Part shown: piece by piece, positions 8,325 through 17,083 of the stretch
Layout: each line of letters begins with the position of its first letter
Numbering within the stretch: position 1 is the first letter of the stretch
Assembly: GCF_001553565.1 (NCBI RefSeq)
Contig: NZ_CP014228.1
Location: 124,001 to 188,000, forward strand
Length of the DNA: 64,000 nt
Direction of reading: 5' to 3'
Origin: Actinomyces radicidentis
GTDB taxonomy: Bacteria > Actinomycetota > Actinomycetes > Actinomycetales > Actinomycetaceae
Made by a program: the position numbers and the translations under genes
Notes under the pieces: model-generated
Database searches by the model: none
Told to the model about the DNA's origin: nothing
The model's input: only the letters and a program-made list of their open reading frames with translations

Positions 8325-9512
8325 TCAGCGGATGCGGTCGCGCAGCTGCTCGGGGTCCGAGGGCGGGTCGGCGAGCACGGCGCGGGCCTCGTCCACGGCG
8401 TCCTCGACACCCCACGCCAGGACGCCGACCGCCCTGCCGGACTCGTCGAGGTAGTAGACGACGAGGCGGTCGTCGTCGAGCGGGACCTCGAGCACGTCGA
8501 GCTCGGACAGGGTGCGGCCGACCGCCTCCCACCGGTGGCCGAAGACCATCGAGTAGAAGAACGGCGTGTGCGTGTAGGGCTCCTCCGAGCCGGCCATCGC
8601 GGCCCCGGCGGCGCGGCCCGAGGCGCGCGCCTGGTCGATGTGCTCGGACTGCGTGCGCCCGAGGACGGCGTCGGGGTAGCGGGCGATGTCGCCGGCGGCC
8701 CAGATCGCGGCGTCGTCGGTGCGCAGGTGCTCGTCGACGACGACGCCCCCGTCCTCGACCGTGAGCCCGGCGGCCTCGGCGAGCTCGGTCCTCGGCTTCG
8801 CGCCGATGCCGACGACGACGACGTCCGCGGTGAGTCGGGTCCCGTCGTCGAGAACGGCGACGAGGTCGTCGCCCTCGGCCTCGACGCGCTCGGCCCTGCG
8901 GTGGGCGACGAGCTCGACGCCGTGCTCGGTGAACATGCGCGTGTATCGCCGGGCGAGGTCGGTCGGGAAGCGCTTCTCGGCGAGGAGCCCGCCGGAGTGG
9001 ACGAGGGTCACCTTCGCCACGCCGACGCCCGCGAGCGCGGCCGCGAGCTCCTGACCGATGTAGCCGCCGCCGAGGACGATGACGCGGGCCTCTGGCGTGG
9101 CGAGGCGGCGCAGCGTGCGGTAGTCCTCCAGGGTGCGGAAGAAGACGACGCGCTCGTCGTCGGGGGCCCCGATACGCACGGGGTCGGCGCCGGTGGCGAG
9201 GAGGAGCCTGCCGTAGGCGACGCGGGCGCCGCCGGCGAGCTCGACCTCGGAGGCCTTCGGGTCGATCGAGATGACCCGCGCGCCCGTCGTGATCTCTGCG
9301 CCGGTGTCCTGCGCGGTGTCCATCATGTCGTCCTCGATGGTGAAGTCGGGGTCGATCCAGAGCTTCTTGGACAGGGCGGGGCGCGAGTAGGGCTGGTCGG
9401 TGTCGGCCGAGAGGACGCCGATGGTGCCGGTGGCGTCGAGCTCGCGGATGGCGCGGGACGCGTCGTCGCTCACCTGCCCGCCGCCGATGATGAGGTAGTC
9501 GTACTGCTGCAT
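8325..9512 (-). CDS. FAD-dependent NAD(P)H oxidoreductase (AIF/ferredoxin-reductase-like)
   Basis: Two-dinucleotide-binding-domain flavoprotein of 395 residues. The FAD site near the N-terminus reads YLIIGGGQVSDDA, the NAD(P) site near residue 148 reads VIVLGGGYIGQELAAAL, and the second FAD contact reads IWAAGDIARYP around residue 275. The linker LLLATGADP is also typical. No CxxxxC disulfide pair follows the first FAD site, so it is not a thioredoxin or lipoamide reductase; resemblance is to ferredoxin/rubredoxin reductases and AIF. The partner is unknown and no ferredoxin gene is adjacent. The ATG has AGGAGAA 8 nt upstream. It converges with the EamA gene, only 6 bp away. Confidence 0.82.
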   Translation of the reverse strand: MQQYDYLIIGGGQVSDDASRAIRELDATGTIGVLSADTDQPYSRPALSKKLWIDPDFTIEDDMMDTAQDTGAEITTGARVISIDPKASEVELAGGARVAYGRLLLATGADPVRIGAPDDERVVFFRTLEDYRTLRRLATPEARVIVLGGGYIGQELAAALAGVGVAKVTLVHSGGLLAEKRFPTDLARRYTRMFTEHGVELVAHRRAERVEAEGDDLVAVLDDGTRLTADVVVVGIGAKPRTELAEAAGLTVEDGGVVVDEHLRTDDAAIWAAGDIARYPDAVLGRTQSEHIDQARASGRAAGAAMAGSEEPYTHTPFFYSMVFGHRWEAVGRTLSELDVLEVPLDDDRLVVYYLDESGRAVGVLAWGVEDAVDEARAVLADPPSDPEQLRDRIR

Positions 9513-9601
9513 GTGAGCTTCTCCTGTGCTGGCGGGACGCGGTTCCCCGCTCCCGGGTGACCGGCCCGCGCCGGGCGACCGGTGCGACCGCGCTGCTCAC
9601 G

Positions 9602-9607
9602 AGGGTA
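9602..9607 (-). promoter_or_regulatory. Possible -10 of the flavin reductase gene
   Basis: TACCCT on the minus strand, about 90 nt before the start codon. No matching -35 was recognised. Confidence 0.25.
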
Positions 9608-9657
9608 GTGCGCCGCGGGCGGGGCTGCACGGCGGACGCGGCCGCCCGCGCGCCCGG

Positions 9658-10589
9658 TCAGTCGCCGCCCAGCGTGCGCAGCACGCGCGGGAGCTCGGGA
9701 GGGAGCTCGCCGGCGAGGAACCCGATGCGGCCGTGGAGCGCTGCCAGGGAGTTGCCAGCCGCGGCGTGCACGTGCTTGCCCCAGACGAGCGCCTGCGCCG
9801 GGTGCGCCTCCCTGCTGAGCAGACCGGTGACCGCGCCAGCCATGACGTCACCGCTGCCCGACGTGCCCGACCCAGCGTACCCGTCGGTGACCCGCCACAC
9901 GGAGCCGTTGTGGACGACGGTCTCGTTGCAGGCCACGGCTGCGCCGTAGCGGTCGGCGGCGTCGAGGCAGGCACCGGCGACGTCCTCGTCCGCGAGGCCA
10001 TCGCGCTGGACGAGCCGCGCCGGCTCGCCCGTGTTCGGGGTGAGGAGGAGCCGTCCGGCGAGTGCGTCGCGGACCTCGTCATCGGCGTCGGGCAGCACGG
10101 TGGCGGCGTAGGAGTCCAGGAGGACGGGCACGTCCGGCGGGAGCGCCCCGACGACCGCGACGAGGAGCCGCGCCGCGCCCTCAGCGTCGTCGAGACCGGG
10201 ACCGAGCAGGAGCGCGCCCGAGCGACCGAGGTCGCCCTCGAGCACCTCCCGGGCGCCGACGCCGGTGACCGAACCGAGTCGGTCCTCCGGGAGGCCGAGG
10301 ACGGCGCTCTCAGGGATGGCGACCGCGACGTGCGGCGCGACCGAGGCGGCGGTCGCCGGGGTGAGGCGTCCCGCGCCGACGCGCAGCGCGGCGAGCCCGG
10401 CGAGCATGACGGCGCCGGGTGTGGCACGGGCGCCGCCGACGACGAGGGCCACGCCGCGGGTGTACTTCGAGCCCCCCCCGGCTGAGGGAGCGGCCAGGCC
10501 CGGAGGAGGGCGGGGGTGACGAGGACGGGGTCGTCGGGCGTCCCGCCGAGGGCCTCGTCCGGGACGCGCGGACCGCGGGCGTCAGCCAT
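9658..10589 (-). pseudogene. nnrD: ADP/ATP-dependent NAD(P)H-hydrate dehydratase, frameshift in a G8 run
   Basis: Repair enzyme that dehydrates damaged NAD(P)HX. Residues from the second frame show the ribokinase-like fold: VALVVGGARATPGAVMLAG, LLLGPGLDD, LLTPNTGEPARL (conserved NxxE/TPNxGE region) and GSGTSGSGDVMAGAVTGLL (catalytic GSGDVLAG-type motif). The first 40 residues (MADARGPRVPDEALGGTPDD and on to LLRAWPLPQPGG) are in another frame. The break is the run of eight C on the plus strand (10472-10479, G on the coding strand); nine would give PGGGSKYTRGVALVV and an intact protein of about 310 residues. Its start overlaps the phosphatase stop by 8 nt, so it is the second gene of that operon. 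The usual fused NnrE epimerase domain is absent. Confidence 0.85.
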
Positions 10590-11340
10590 CGGAGGGCTCC
10601 GGCCCGACCTCGTCGGAGGCGCCCGGCTGGTCGGTGACGCGCACGCCCTGCTCCGTGAGGTGCGAGCTGATGTTGTAGTCGTCGAGGACCCAGCCGGTAA
10701 GTGCCTCGGTGTCGCGGTGGAGCCGGCAGATCGCGGCGTTGCACAGACCGTTGGTACGGCTCGTCTCAAGGACCGTGCCCTCATCCATCCCGTCCGCGAC
10801 GTAGCAGAATAGGAGGTTGACCACGTCGTGGGCGGTGACGAGCACGGTGGTGCCCTCGGGGACCGCGGCGAGGTCGGCCAGGACGCCTCGGACGCGCTGG
10901 ACGACGTCGGCCCAGGACTCGCCGCCCGGCGGCCGGTAGTAGAACTTGCCGAGCCACTCGCGGCGCTCGGTCTCCTCGGGGTACCTCGCCTGGATGCCGG
11001 CGGCGGTGAGCATGTCGGTGATGCCCATGTCGCGGTCGCGCAGGCGCTCATCGACGCGGACGGGCAGCTCGAGCCCGGCGACGTCCATCGCCTCCTCGGC
11101 GGTCTGGCGCGCGCGTCGGTAGGGGCTGGTCCACAGGACCTCGGGGCGATCTGCCCCGGGCAGGGCGGCGAGCCAGGTGCCGACGGCTCGGGCCTGCTCG
11201 ACGCCGAGACCGGACAGCTCGACGTCGGGGTCGCGGGCCGGGACCTCGATCCGCTCGAGGTGCTCCTTCGAGGCGAGCTCGGCGGCGACGTTGCCCTGCG
11301 ACTGGCCGTGCCGCACCAGGATGATGCGCGTGGGGGTCAT
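10582..11340 (-). CDS. Histidine phosphatase (phosphoglycerate-mutase-like)
   Basis: Phosphotransfer enzyme of the histidine phosphatase superfamily, 252 residues. The N-terminal IILVRHGQSQGN carries the catalytic RHG histidine. WTSPYRRARQTAE supplies the second arginine region and VLVTAHDVV the second histidine. The family acts on many substrates, so a metabolic role is not assigned; FYYRPPGGESWADVVQRV is the canonical region of cofactor-independent broad-range phosphatases. The ATG at 11340 follows a -10-like TAGCCT by 6 nt and lacks a Shine-Dalgarno, which suggests a leaderless message shared with the downstream NAD(P)HX dehydratase gene. Confidence 0.85.
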   Translation of the reverse strand: MTPTRIILVRHGQSQGNVAAELASKEHLERIEVPARDPDVELSGLGVEQARAVGTWLAALPGADRPEVLWTSPYRRARQTAEEAMDVAGLELPVRVDERLRDRDMGITDMLTAAGIQARYPEETERREWLGKFYYRPPGGESWADVVQRVRGVLADLAAVPEGTTVLVTAHDVVNLLFCYVADGMDEGTVLETSRTNGLCNAAICRLHRDTEALTGWVLDDYNISSHLTEQGVRVTDQPGASDEVGPEPSDG

Positions 11341-11346
11341 GGGACG

Positions 11347-11352
11347 AGGCTA
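11347..11352 (-). promoter_or_regulatory. -10 element for a leaderless phosphatase transcript
   Basis: TAGCCT at 11352-11347 lies exactly 6 nt before the ATG. Its TAG is at the same time the stop codon of the upstream amidohydrolase. Confidence 0.45.
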
Positions 11353-12210
11353 TCGGGCGTCCGGCAGCCTCGCAGCGCCGGCGTGACGGGCCGATGGGCT
11401 GCTCGGTCCGGGGACGGGCCCGATCCGGTACAGGCGCGCAGCGTTGCCGTAGAAGACGTCGTCGACGTGCTCGGAGGGGACGAGTGAGGCCAGCAGGTCG
11501 AGGTCCTCCGCCGCGAAGGGCCGTCGGGCGCGGGTCGACGGCAGGTCCGTGGCGGCCATGAGCGCCCCCGGGTCGACCTCCATGAAGCGAGGCACGACGT
11601 CGGAGGGGTCGAGGTCGACGCGGCCGAAGCCGTCGGCCTTGACGCGCACGCTCTTCTCCACGAGGCGCAGGAGGTGCGGCACGCCCTCGGCGGTCATGCC
11701 GAGGTGGTCGATGCTGACGGACGGCAGGGAGGCCAGGAGCCCGGCGAGCTCGGGCAGGTCGGCGGCGTCGAGGTAGAGCTCGGTGTGCCAGCCGGCGAGG
11801 TCGTGGACGCGCCGGGCGAGGGCCTCGAGGTCCTCGAGCCCCGCGGAGCCCCCGCGATAGAGGTTGAAGCGGACGGCGCGCACTCCCGCGGCGTCGAGCT
11901 CGAGGACGCGGCGGTCGGGGACGTCCGGGGAGAGCTGGATGACGCCGGCGAAGCCGGGGCCGAGCTCGGCGAGCGCGTCGACCATGTACTCCTGCTCGAG
12001 GCCCTGGAAGGAGCCGGCGACGACGGCTCCGCCCTCGACGCCGAGGCCGCTGGTGCGAGCGCGGTAGTCGCCGATCGTGAGGGGCTCGGGGACGTAGCCG
12101 TTGTTGGCCATGAGCGGGTAGGCGGGGTCGATGACGTGGACGTGGGCGTCGAAGAGGCGCGTCCAGGGACGCGCCCCTACGCGGTGCTCCGCTCCTACGG
12201 TGTCGGGCAT
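11350..12210 (-). CDS. Amidohydrolase-2 family TIM-barrel hydrolase
   Basis: Predicted metal-dependent hydrolase or decarboxylase-like protein of 286 residues. The HxH metal motif is seen in LFDAHVHVID near residue 25, a later histidine in VSIDHLGM, and the terminal aspartate region in LMAATDLPST, followed by the typical VFYGNAARLY ending. This order resembles 2-pyrone-4,6-dicarboxylate lactonase-like proteins; the true substrate is unknown and no aromatic pathway genes are nearby. The ATG at 12210 has an excellent AGGAGGTGA 4 nt upstream. It ends with TAG, one of two clear genuine TAG terminators in the window, just before the phosphatase gene. Confidence 0.8.
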   Translation of the reverse strand: MPDTVGAEHRVGARPWTRLFDAHVHVIDPAYPLMANNGYVPEPLTIGDYRARTSGLGVEGGAVVAGSFQGLEQEYMVDALAELGPGFAGVIQLSPDVPDRRVLELDAAGVRAVRFNLYRGGSAGLEDLEALARRVHDLAGWHTELYLDAADLPELAGLLASLPSVSIDHLGMTAEGVPHLLRLVEKSVRVKADGFGRVDLDPSDVVPRFMEVDPGALMAATDLPSTRARRPFAAEDLDLLASLVPSEHVDDVFYGNAARLYRIGPVPGPSSPSARHAGAARLPDAR

Positions 12211-12286
12211 GGTCACCTCCTCTCCACCGTCAGGGTACGGGCGCCACCGCGGTCGCGCCCGCCGGGTGGCGGGTGAGGAGACGCGG

Positions 12287-12320
12287 CGGGCCGGCGACCA
12301 CTCGTGCGGTCGCCGGCCCG
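12287..12320 (-). terminator. Terminator after the encapsulin gene
   Basis: Perfect 13-bp stem, 12287-12299 with 12308-12320, and an 8-nt loop. It lies 24 nt past the encapsulin stop on the minus strand. Confidence 0.65.
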
Positions 12321-12343
12321 GGCAGCGCGTCAGGCGGCTGGGC

Positions 12344-13141
12344 TCAGCGGCTGAGCGGGACGCTCGCCTCCGCCGTGTAGGGCAGGAAGGTGAGGGACTC
12401 CTGGAGGTAGAGCTCGACGGACTCGGCGTCGTGCGAGATGTACCCGATGGACAGGTCCTGCCCGAGGTGGAGCTCGAAGTCGCCGCCACGGGTGGACAAC
12501 AGGACGGCTCCGTCGATGGCGGGGGCCCAGATGACCTCGCCGTCGAGGATGCGGTCCAGGTGCTTGCGGACCGGGTAGCCGTCGTCGGTCTCCTCGGTGA
12601 CGGCGGTCCACAGCTCGGCGGAGAGCAGGAGCGAGTACGGGCCCTCGACACCGGCGAGGCGCAGCTCCTTGAGGGCCGCGGCGACGGCGTCGGGCAGCTC
12701 CTCGATGGCCTCGGGAAGGGTGACGGTCTCGTTGTCGCTCGACGGGATAAGCCCCTCGATGCCGGAGCTCTCGAGGCCGGTGAAGACGAGGGCGTCCTCG
12801 GCGCGGGCGATCGTCTCGGCGGCGTCCTTGACGGGCTGCCAGTCGGAGTCCTTGGCCCCTCGGTCGACGTCGTCGATGGCCTCGCGGGTGACGCGGAAGG
12901 GGACTCGCAGCTCGACGACCGTGCGGACCTCGCGCTCGTGGGCCTCGACGCCCCCGAAGGGGACGTCGACGCTCTTGCGGTGGCCGGTGCGGACGGCGGC
13001 GAGGTCCTCGCCGTCGGGGCCCTCGACGTCGACGACGCGGCGCCCGGCGATCCAGCGGGTGAAGGTGCGGCGCGCCTCCTCTTCGATCTCCGCCCAGGCG
13101 GCGGTGGAGACGGGGGCGAGCTCGCGGTGCAGGTTGTTCAT
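12344..13141 (-). CDS. Encapsulin shell protein (family 1)
   Basis: Self-assembling shell protein with the HK97 phage-capsid fold that forms a protein nanocompartment. The 265-residue product has the family hallmarks: MNNLHRELAPVSTAAWAEIE at the N-terminus (the helix that lines the interior and docks cargo), ARRTFTRWIAGRRVVDVEGP, FTGLESSGIEGL near the middle, and SIGYISHDAESVELYLQESL with FLPYTAEASV at the end. It follows the DyP peroxidase gene by 6 bp; GAGGAAG of the ribosome binding site includes the peroxidase stop codon, so shell and cargo are translationally linked. A terminator hairpin closes the operon. Confidence 0.95.
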   Translation of the reverse strand: MNNLHRELAPVSTAAWAEIEEEARRTFTRWIAGRRVVDVEGPDGEDLAAVRTGHRKSVDVPFGGVEAHEREVRTVVELRVPFRVTREAIDDVDRGAKDSDWQPVKDAAETIARAEDALVFTGLESSGIEGLIPSSDNETVTLPEAIEELPDAVAAALKELRLAGVEGPYSLLLSAELWTAVTEETDDGYPVRKHLDRILDGEVIWAPAIDGAVLLSTRGGDFELHLGQDLSIGYISHDAESVELYLQESLTFLPYTAEASVPLSR

Positions 13142-13147
13142 GCTTCC

Positions 13148-14371
13148 TCAGCCTTTCAGGCTTCCGATCCCGAGGGATCCGTCAGCCGGTGCGGTCGTGG
13201 TGGGTGTGCTGGTCGGTGCGGTGGTGGTCGGGGCGCTCGGCACGGGGGCGGTGGGCTGAGCGTCCTCAGCCGCCTCAGCGGGGTCGGAGCCACGTGGGAG
13301 CAAGGGCTCGGCCGTCTCCTCGCCGGCGTCGGAGGCGGTGGGGTCGCGGAGTCCGAGGGCGGCGGCCTGCGGCAGCCCGAGGGCGGGCTGGGTCGGGTCC
13401 TCGGGCTCGTCGTCCTCGCCCAGCAGGCCGGGGCGGGCGTGCTCCTCGGCGTCGTCGAGGAAGTCGGCCGGGGGCGCGAAGAACAGCGCGCCCGTCTCGG
13501 CGGTCGAGAAGTCGAGGATGCGGTCGTAGTTGCCCTCGGGCTCGCCGATGAACATGCGTCGGAGCATGAGCTCGGTGATGCGCGGGTCCGCGGCGTAGGA
13601 CATGAAGAAGGTGCCCTGCACTCCCGAGGCGTCGCCGAAGGCGAGGTTGTCCCGCACGATCTTGTGCTCGTTGCCCTCGGCGTCCTCGATGGTGTTGAGG
13701 GCGACGTGGGAGTTGCGGGGCTTGACGTCGTCGTCGAGCTCGACGTCGTCCATCTTCGTGCGGCCGATGACGAGCTCCTGCTCGCGGGTGCTCAGGGCGT
13801 CCCAGGCGGTGAGGTCGTGGGTGTAGCGCTGCTCGATGATGTAGGAGCCGCCGGCCCACTCGCCGTCCGCGACGAGGGCGGACTCGACGGCCTCGCGGCC
13901 CTCGGGGCTCTCGGTGCCGTCGACGAAGCCGAGGGGGTCGCGGGACTCGCGGTAGCGGAAGCCGTGGACCTCGTCCTCGGGGGCGACGGCGTCCCCGAGC
14001 GCGCGGGTCACCTCGCGGACGACCTCGAAGCAGGTGTCGAAGGTCTGGGAGCGCACGTGGAGGAAGAGGTCCCCCGGGGTGGACGGCATGCCGTGCCGGG
14101 CTCCGGCGAGGGGCTCGAGGACGTGGAGGTGCTCGGGACGGGGCGTGGCGAAGAGCCGGTCCCAGGCGCGCGCGCCGATGCCGACGACGCAGCTGACGCC
14201 GGCCTCCGGCGAGCGGAAGGCGACCGAGTGTGCGAGGGACTCGATCTCGGGCAGGGTCTCCACGACGCGCGCCTCGCCGCCCTCGCGGATCGTGAGGGTG
14301 AGGAAGATGGAGGCTCTCGCGGGGGCGCCGAGGACGGCCTGCGAGAGCTCGATCGGGTTGGCGTCGGTCAT
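13148..14371 (-). CDS. Dye-decolourising heme peroxidase, encapsulin cargo
   Basis: DyP-type heme peroxidase of 407 residues. The catalytic GFVDGTESP motif (GxxDG) lies near residue 151, the heme-histidine region RNSHVAL near residue 224, and the distal arginine region is followed by LRRMFIGEPEGNYDRILDFS. After the catalytic domain ends near residue 310 there is about 85 residues of Pro/Ala/Thr-rich linker, then the extreme C-terminus DGSLGIGSLKG (13151-13183), the canonical encapsulin targeting peptide. It is encoded directly upstream of the shell gene. The linker is long for this family and could let the enzyme sit away from the shell wall. A -10-like TACCAT lies 7 nt before the ATG, with no Shine-Dalgarno: probably leaderless. 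Confidence 0.95.
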   Translation of the reverse strand: MTDANPIELSQAVLGAPARASIFLTLTIREGGEARVVETLPEIESLAHSVAFRSPEAGVSCVVGIGARAWDRLFATPRPEHLHVLEPLAGARHGMPSTPGDLFLHVRSQTFDTCFEVVREVTRALGDAVAPEDEVHGFRYRESRDPLGFVDGTESPEGREAVESALVADGEWAGGSYIIEQRYTHDLTAWDALSTREQELVIGRTKMDDVELDDDVKPRNSHVALNTIEDAEGNEHKIVRDNLAFGDASGVQGTFFMSYAADPRITELMLRRMFIGEPEGNYDRILDFSTAETGALFFAPPADFLDDAEEHARPGLLGEDDEPEDPTQPALGLPQAAALGLRDPTASDAGEETAEPLLPRGSDPAEAAEDAQPTAPVPSAPTTTAPTSTPTTTAPADGSLGIGSLKG

Positions 14372-14378
14372 GTCCCCG

Positions 14379-14384
14379 ATGGTA
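14379..14384 (-). promoter_or_regulatory. -10 element for leaderless DyP-encapsulin transcript
   Basis: TACCAT (14384-14379, minus strand), 7 nt before the DyP ATG. No convincing -35 was found. Confidence 0.35.
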
Positions 14385-14484
14385 GCCGGGGGCCACGACG
14401 CGGTCGCGGGGGCCTTGCTCGGGGCGAAAGCGGGACGGGACCCCGCGCGGCAGCGCGTCCGCTGACGGCGTCGCACCGGGAACG

Positions 14485-14531
14485 GCGTCGGGCCCGGTCC
14501 CGCAGGCGGACTGCGGCACCGGGCCCGACGC
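14485..14531 (-). terminator. Terminator after the glycosyltransferase gene
   Basis: Two-tier hairpin. Outer perfect 14-bp stem 14485-14498/14518-14531, inner 6-bp stem 14500-14505/14511-14516, loop of 5 nt. It separates the glycosyltransferase from the DyP promoter. Confidence 0.65.
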
Positions 14532-14546
14532 CCGCGCGCGAGCGGC

Positions 14547-16923
14547 TCAGCTCGAGGAGGAGGACGTGAGGTCGTAGACCGTGACGCCGTCGACCGTCTG
14601 GGCGGTGAAGTTCTCCTCCACCCAGCTCTGGATCGCCGAGGCCGTGGACTGGTCCCCGCCCATGCCTCCCTGACCGGCGTCGGAGACGATGTAGTAGTGG
14701 ATCTCACCCTCCTCGACCCAGGTCTTGAACTGGGCGAGGGTCGGTGAGGAGCCGGATCCGGTGAAGCCTCCGATCGGCATGACCGAGGTCTCGGAGGCGA
14801 GCTCGTAGGAGGCGGCCGACTGGGAGGCCGTGATGGCGGCGGTCCAGCGGTACTGGCTCGAGTCCTCCTGGAGCATCTTGACCAGGGTCGACGACGTCGA
14901 GTTGCCCATGCCGAGCATGGCGCCCACGTTGTTGTTGCCGTCGGAGGACTGGCCGTCGGACCCGGTCGAGCCGGAGCCGGTCGAGCCGGCCTCCGTGCCC
15001 GACTCTGCGCCGGACTCAGTGCTGCTCGAGCCGGACGAGTCCCCGGACCCGCTCGTCGAGCCGGTGCCGGAGGGCGCCTGGCCCTCGGCTCCCTCGAGGG
15101 CCTCGCCGCTCGGGGGCTTCGCCGCCCTCGGGCGCCTCGCCGTCGGAGCCCGACGGCGGCTGGCCCATCTCGCCGTCGCCCGCCTCGGTGGAGCCGGACT
15201 CGCTGGAGGAGGTGCTGCCCGCGGACGGGGTCGCGGCCCCGCTCAGGGTGCCGGAACCGGCCGAGCTCGAGCCGTCCGAGTCGTCGGACTGCCCGCCGGG
15301 GCCGCCCTGGCCGCCCGCCTGGCCACCGCCACCGGGACCGCCGCCCATGCCGTCGCCGTTCGACGTCGTCGGGCCGGCGATCGGGATGGAGCCCGTGTGG
15401 GCGGACTCGATGGTGTTCGCGGACCATGCCACGGGGCCCAGGAGCGCGGCGACGATCGCGAGGGTCGCGGCCGCGCGGGTGATGAGGCGGCCGCGCCTCG
15501 TGCCCGGATCGGCCTCGTCCTTGCCGTAGCGCAAGGAGCCGGCGACCGTGAGGCCGATGGCGCAGAGCGCGCCCACGGCGAGGACGACCCACGTGAGCCA
15601 GGAGAACCAGTTCGTCGCCGTCGACAGCAGGAAGGCGCCCCAGGCGGTCGTGACGACCGTCGTGCCCGCGAGGGTGAACAGGACCCAGGCCTTGCGGGCG
15701 TGCTCCTTGGCGAGGCCGACGCCGATGCCGACGAGGGCGGCGATCGCCGGGGTGAGGGCCACCGTGTAGTACTGGTGGAAGGTGCCGGACATGAAGGAGA
15801 AGACGAGCCAGGTGACGGCGAGCCAGCAGAACCAGATGACGACGTGGGCGCGGCGGCCGTCGGTGCGGCGGGCGCGGCCGATGAGGATGAGCGCCAGGAC
15901 CGTGAGGACGATCGCGGCGGGCGCGAGCCAGGAGACCTGGTTGGCGTAGGTCCCCTTCCACAGGCGCAGGAGGCCCGTGGCGCCGCCGATCTTGTTGTTG
16001 CCGGAGCCGCCGCCGGTGATGCGGTCGAGGCCGTTGTAGGCGAAGGTGAGGTTGAGGAAGGAGTTGTCCGTCGAGCCGCCCAACTAGGGGCGCGAGTCCT
16101 CGGGCCACAGCTCGACGAGCGCGACCCACCAGCCGCCGGAGACGATCATGGCGACGATGGCGAGGACGCCGTCGCGGATGCGGCGCTTCCAGGACACGGG
16201 CGCCATCCAGAACCACACGAGCGCGAAGCCGGGCAGGACCAGGAAGGCCTGCATCTGCTTGGTGAGGAAGGCAAAGCCGATCGCGACTCCCGCCCAGACC
16301 ATCCAGCGGGTCCAGCCCTCCTCGATCGCCCGCAGCACCGCACCGGTGGCGAGGGTGAGCAGGAGGATGAGGAGCGCGTCGGGGTTGTTGAAGCGGAACA
16401 TCATGACCGCGACGGGCACGGTCAGCAGCACGATGGCGCTGGACCAGGCGGCGAAGGCCGAGAAGCGGCGGCGGACGACGCAGTACAGGGAGGCGATGGT
16501 GCCGACTCCCATGGCCGCCTGCGGTGCGAGGACCGTGAAGGAGGACAGGCCGAAGGCCCGGATCATGAGGGCCGAGGCCCACAGGGAGGCCGGCGGCTTG
16601 TCCACCGTGATCGAGTTCCCGGAGTCCGAGGAGCCGAAGAGCATGGCCTTCCAGGACTGGGAGCCGGCCCACTCGGCAGCGGCGTAGAACTCGTTGCCGT
16701 ACTTGGAGACGGTGAGGTCGTAGAAGTAGACGAAGGTGGCCAGGACGAGGAGGCCGACGAAGCCCAGCTTCTCCTTGCGGGACCAGTCGCGGGGCCGGGT
16801 CACGCGCGGGCGCTCGGCGAGCGCCGTCGGGCGGCCCGGGGCGGCGGGTGCGGCTGCGGCGGTGGGCGCGGCAGCGGCGGTACTGGCTCCTGAGCGCTTC
16901 GCGTCAGGCGTTGGCGAGGTCAC
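14547..16923 (-). pseudogene. Membrane glycosyltransferase (GT39/ArnT-like), one in-frame TAG and one frameshift
   Basis: Polytopic lipid-linked sugar transferase of the actinobacterial ArnT/YkcB type. The N-terminus after the first membrane segment carries NEFYAAAEWAGSQSWKAMLF and ITVDKPPASLWASALMIRAF, the conserved catalytic loop. The frame stops at TAG (16086-16084) right after WPEDSRP, where homologues read SRPYIGGSTNNS; the TAG replaces the tyrosine and the frame resumes with GGSTDNSFLNLTFAYNGLDR. A second break near 15113 (C5 where C4 would fit) moves the frame. The C-terminal soluble domain (MGAMLGMGNSTSSTLVKMLQ to NFTAQTVDGVTVYDLT) then ends at 14547. Repaired, the protein would be about 790 residues. 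Whether it is decayed or misread cannot be settled here. Confidence 0.85.
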
Positions 16924-16975
16924 GGTCGGACTCCTTGGGGCCGGCGAAGACCCAGTGCTTGAGAAGGGTGAACAT
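16904..16975 (-). CDS. Possible 23-residue peptide overlapping the glycosyltransferase start
   Basis: ATG at 16975 opens MFTLLKHWVFAGPKESDRDL and ends at TGA 16906-16904, overlapping the glycosyltransferase GTG start by 20 nt in another frame. The part LLKHWVF resembles the last membrane-side residues of GtrA proteins, which often precede this type of glycosyltransferase, so it may be a remnant. It may also be a coupling leader peptide or chance. No good Shine-Dalgarno precedes it. Confidence 0.25.
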   Translation of the reverse strand: MFTLLKHWVFAGPKESDRDLANA

Positions 16976-17083
16976 GCCCTGATGCAAGGACCGGCCGCTG
17001 TGCCGGCTGGAGGTCGGTGCTGTGGTGGACCTGTGAGGCGGCCCGTGCGCGCGGTCCCAGCGCGATGAGCCTGCTCAGCCCGC

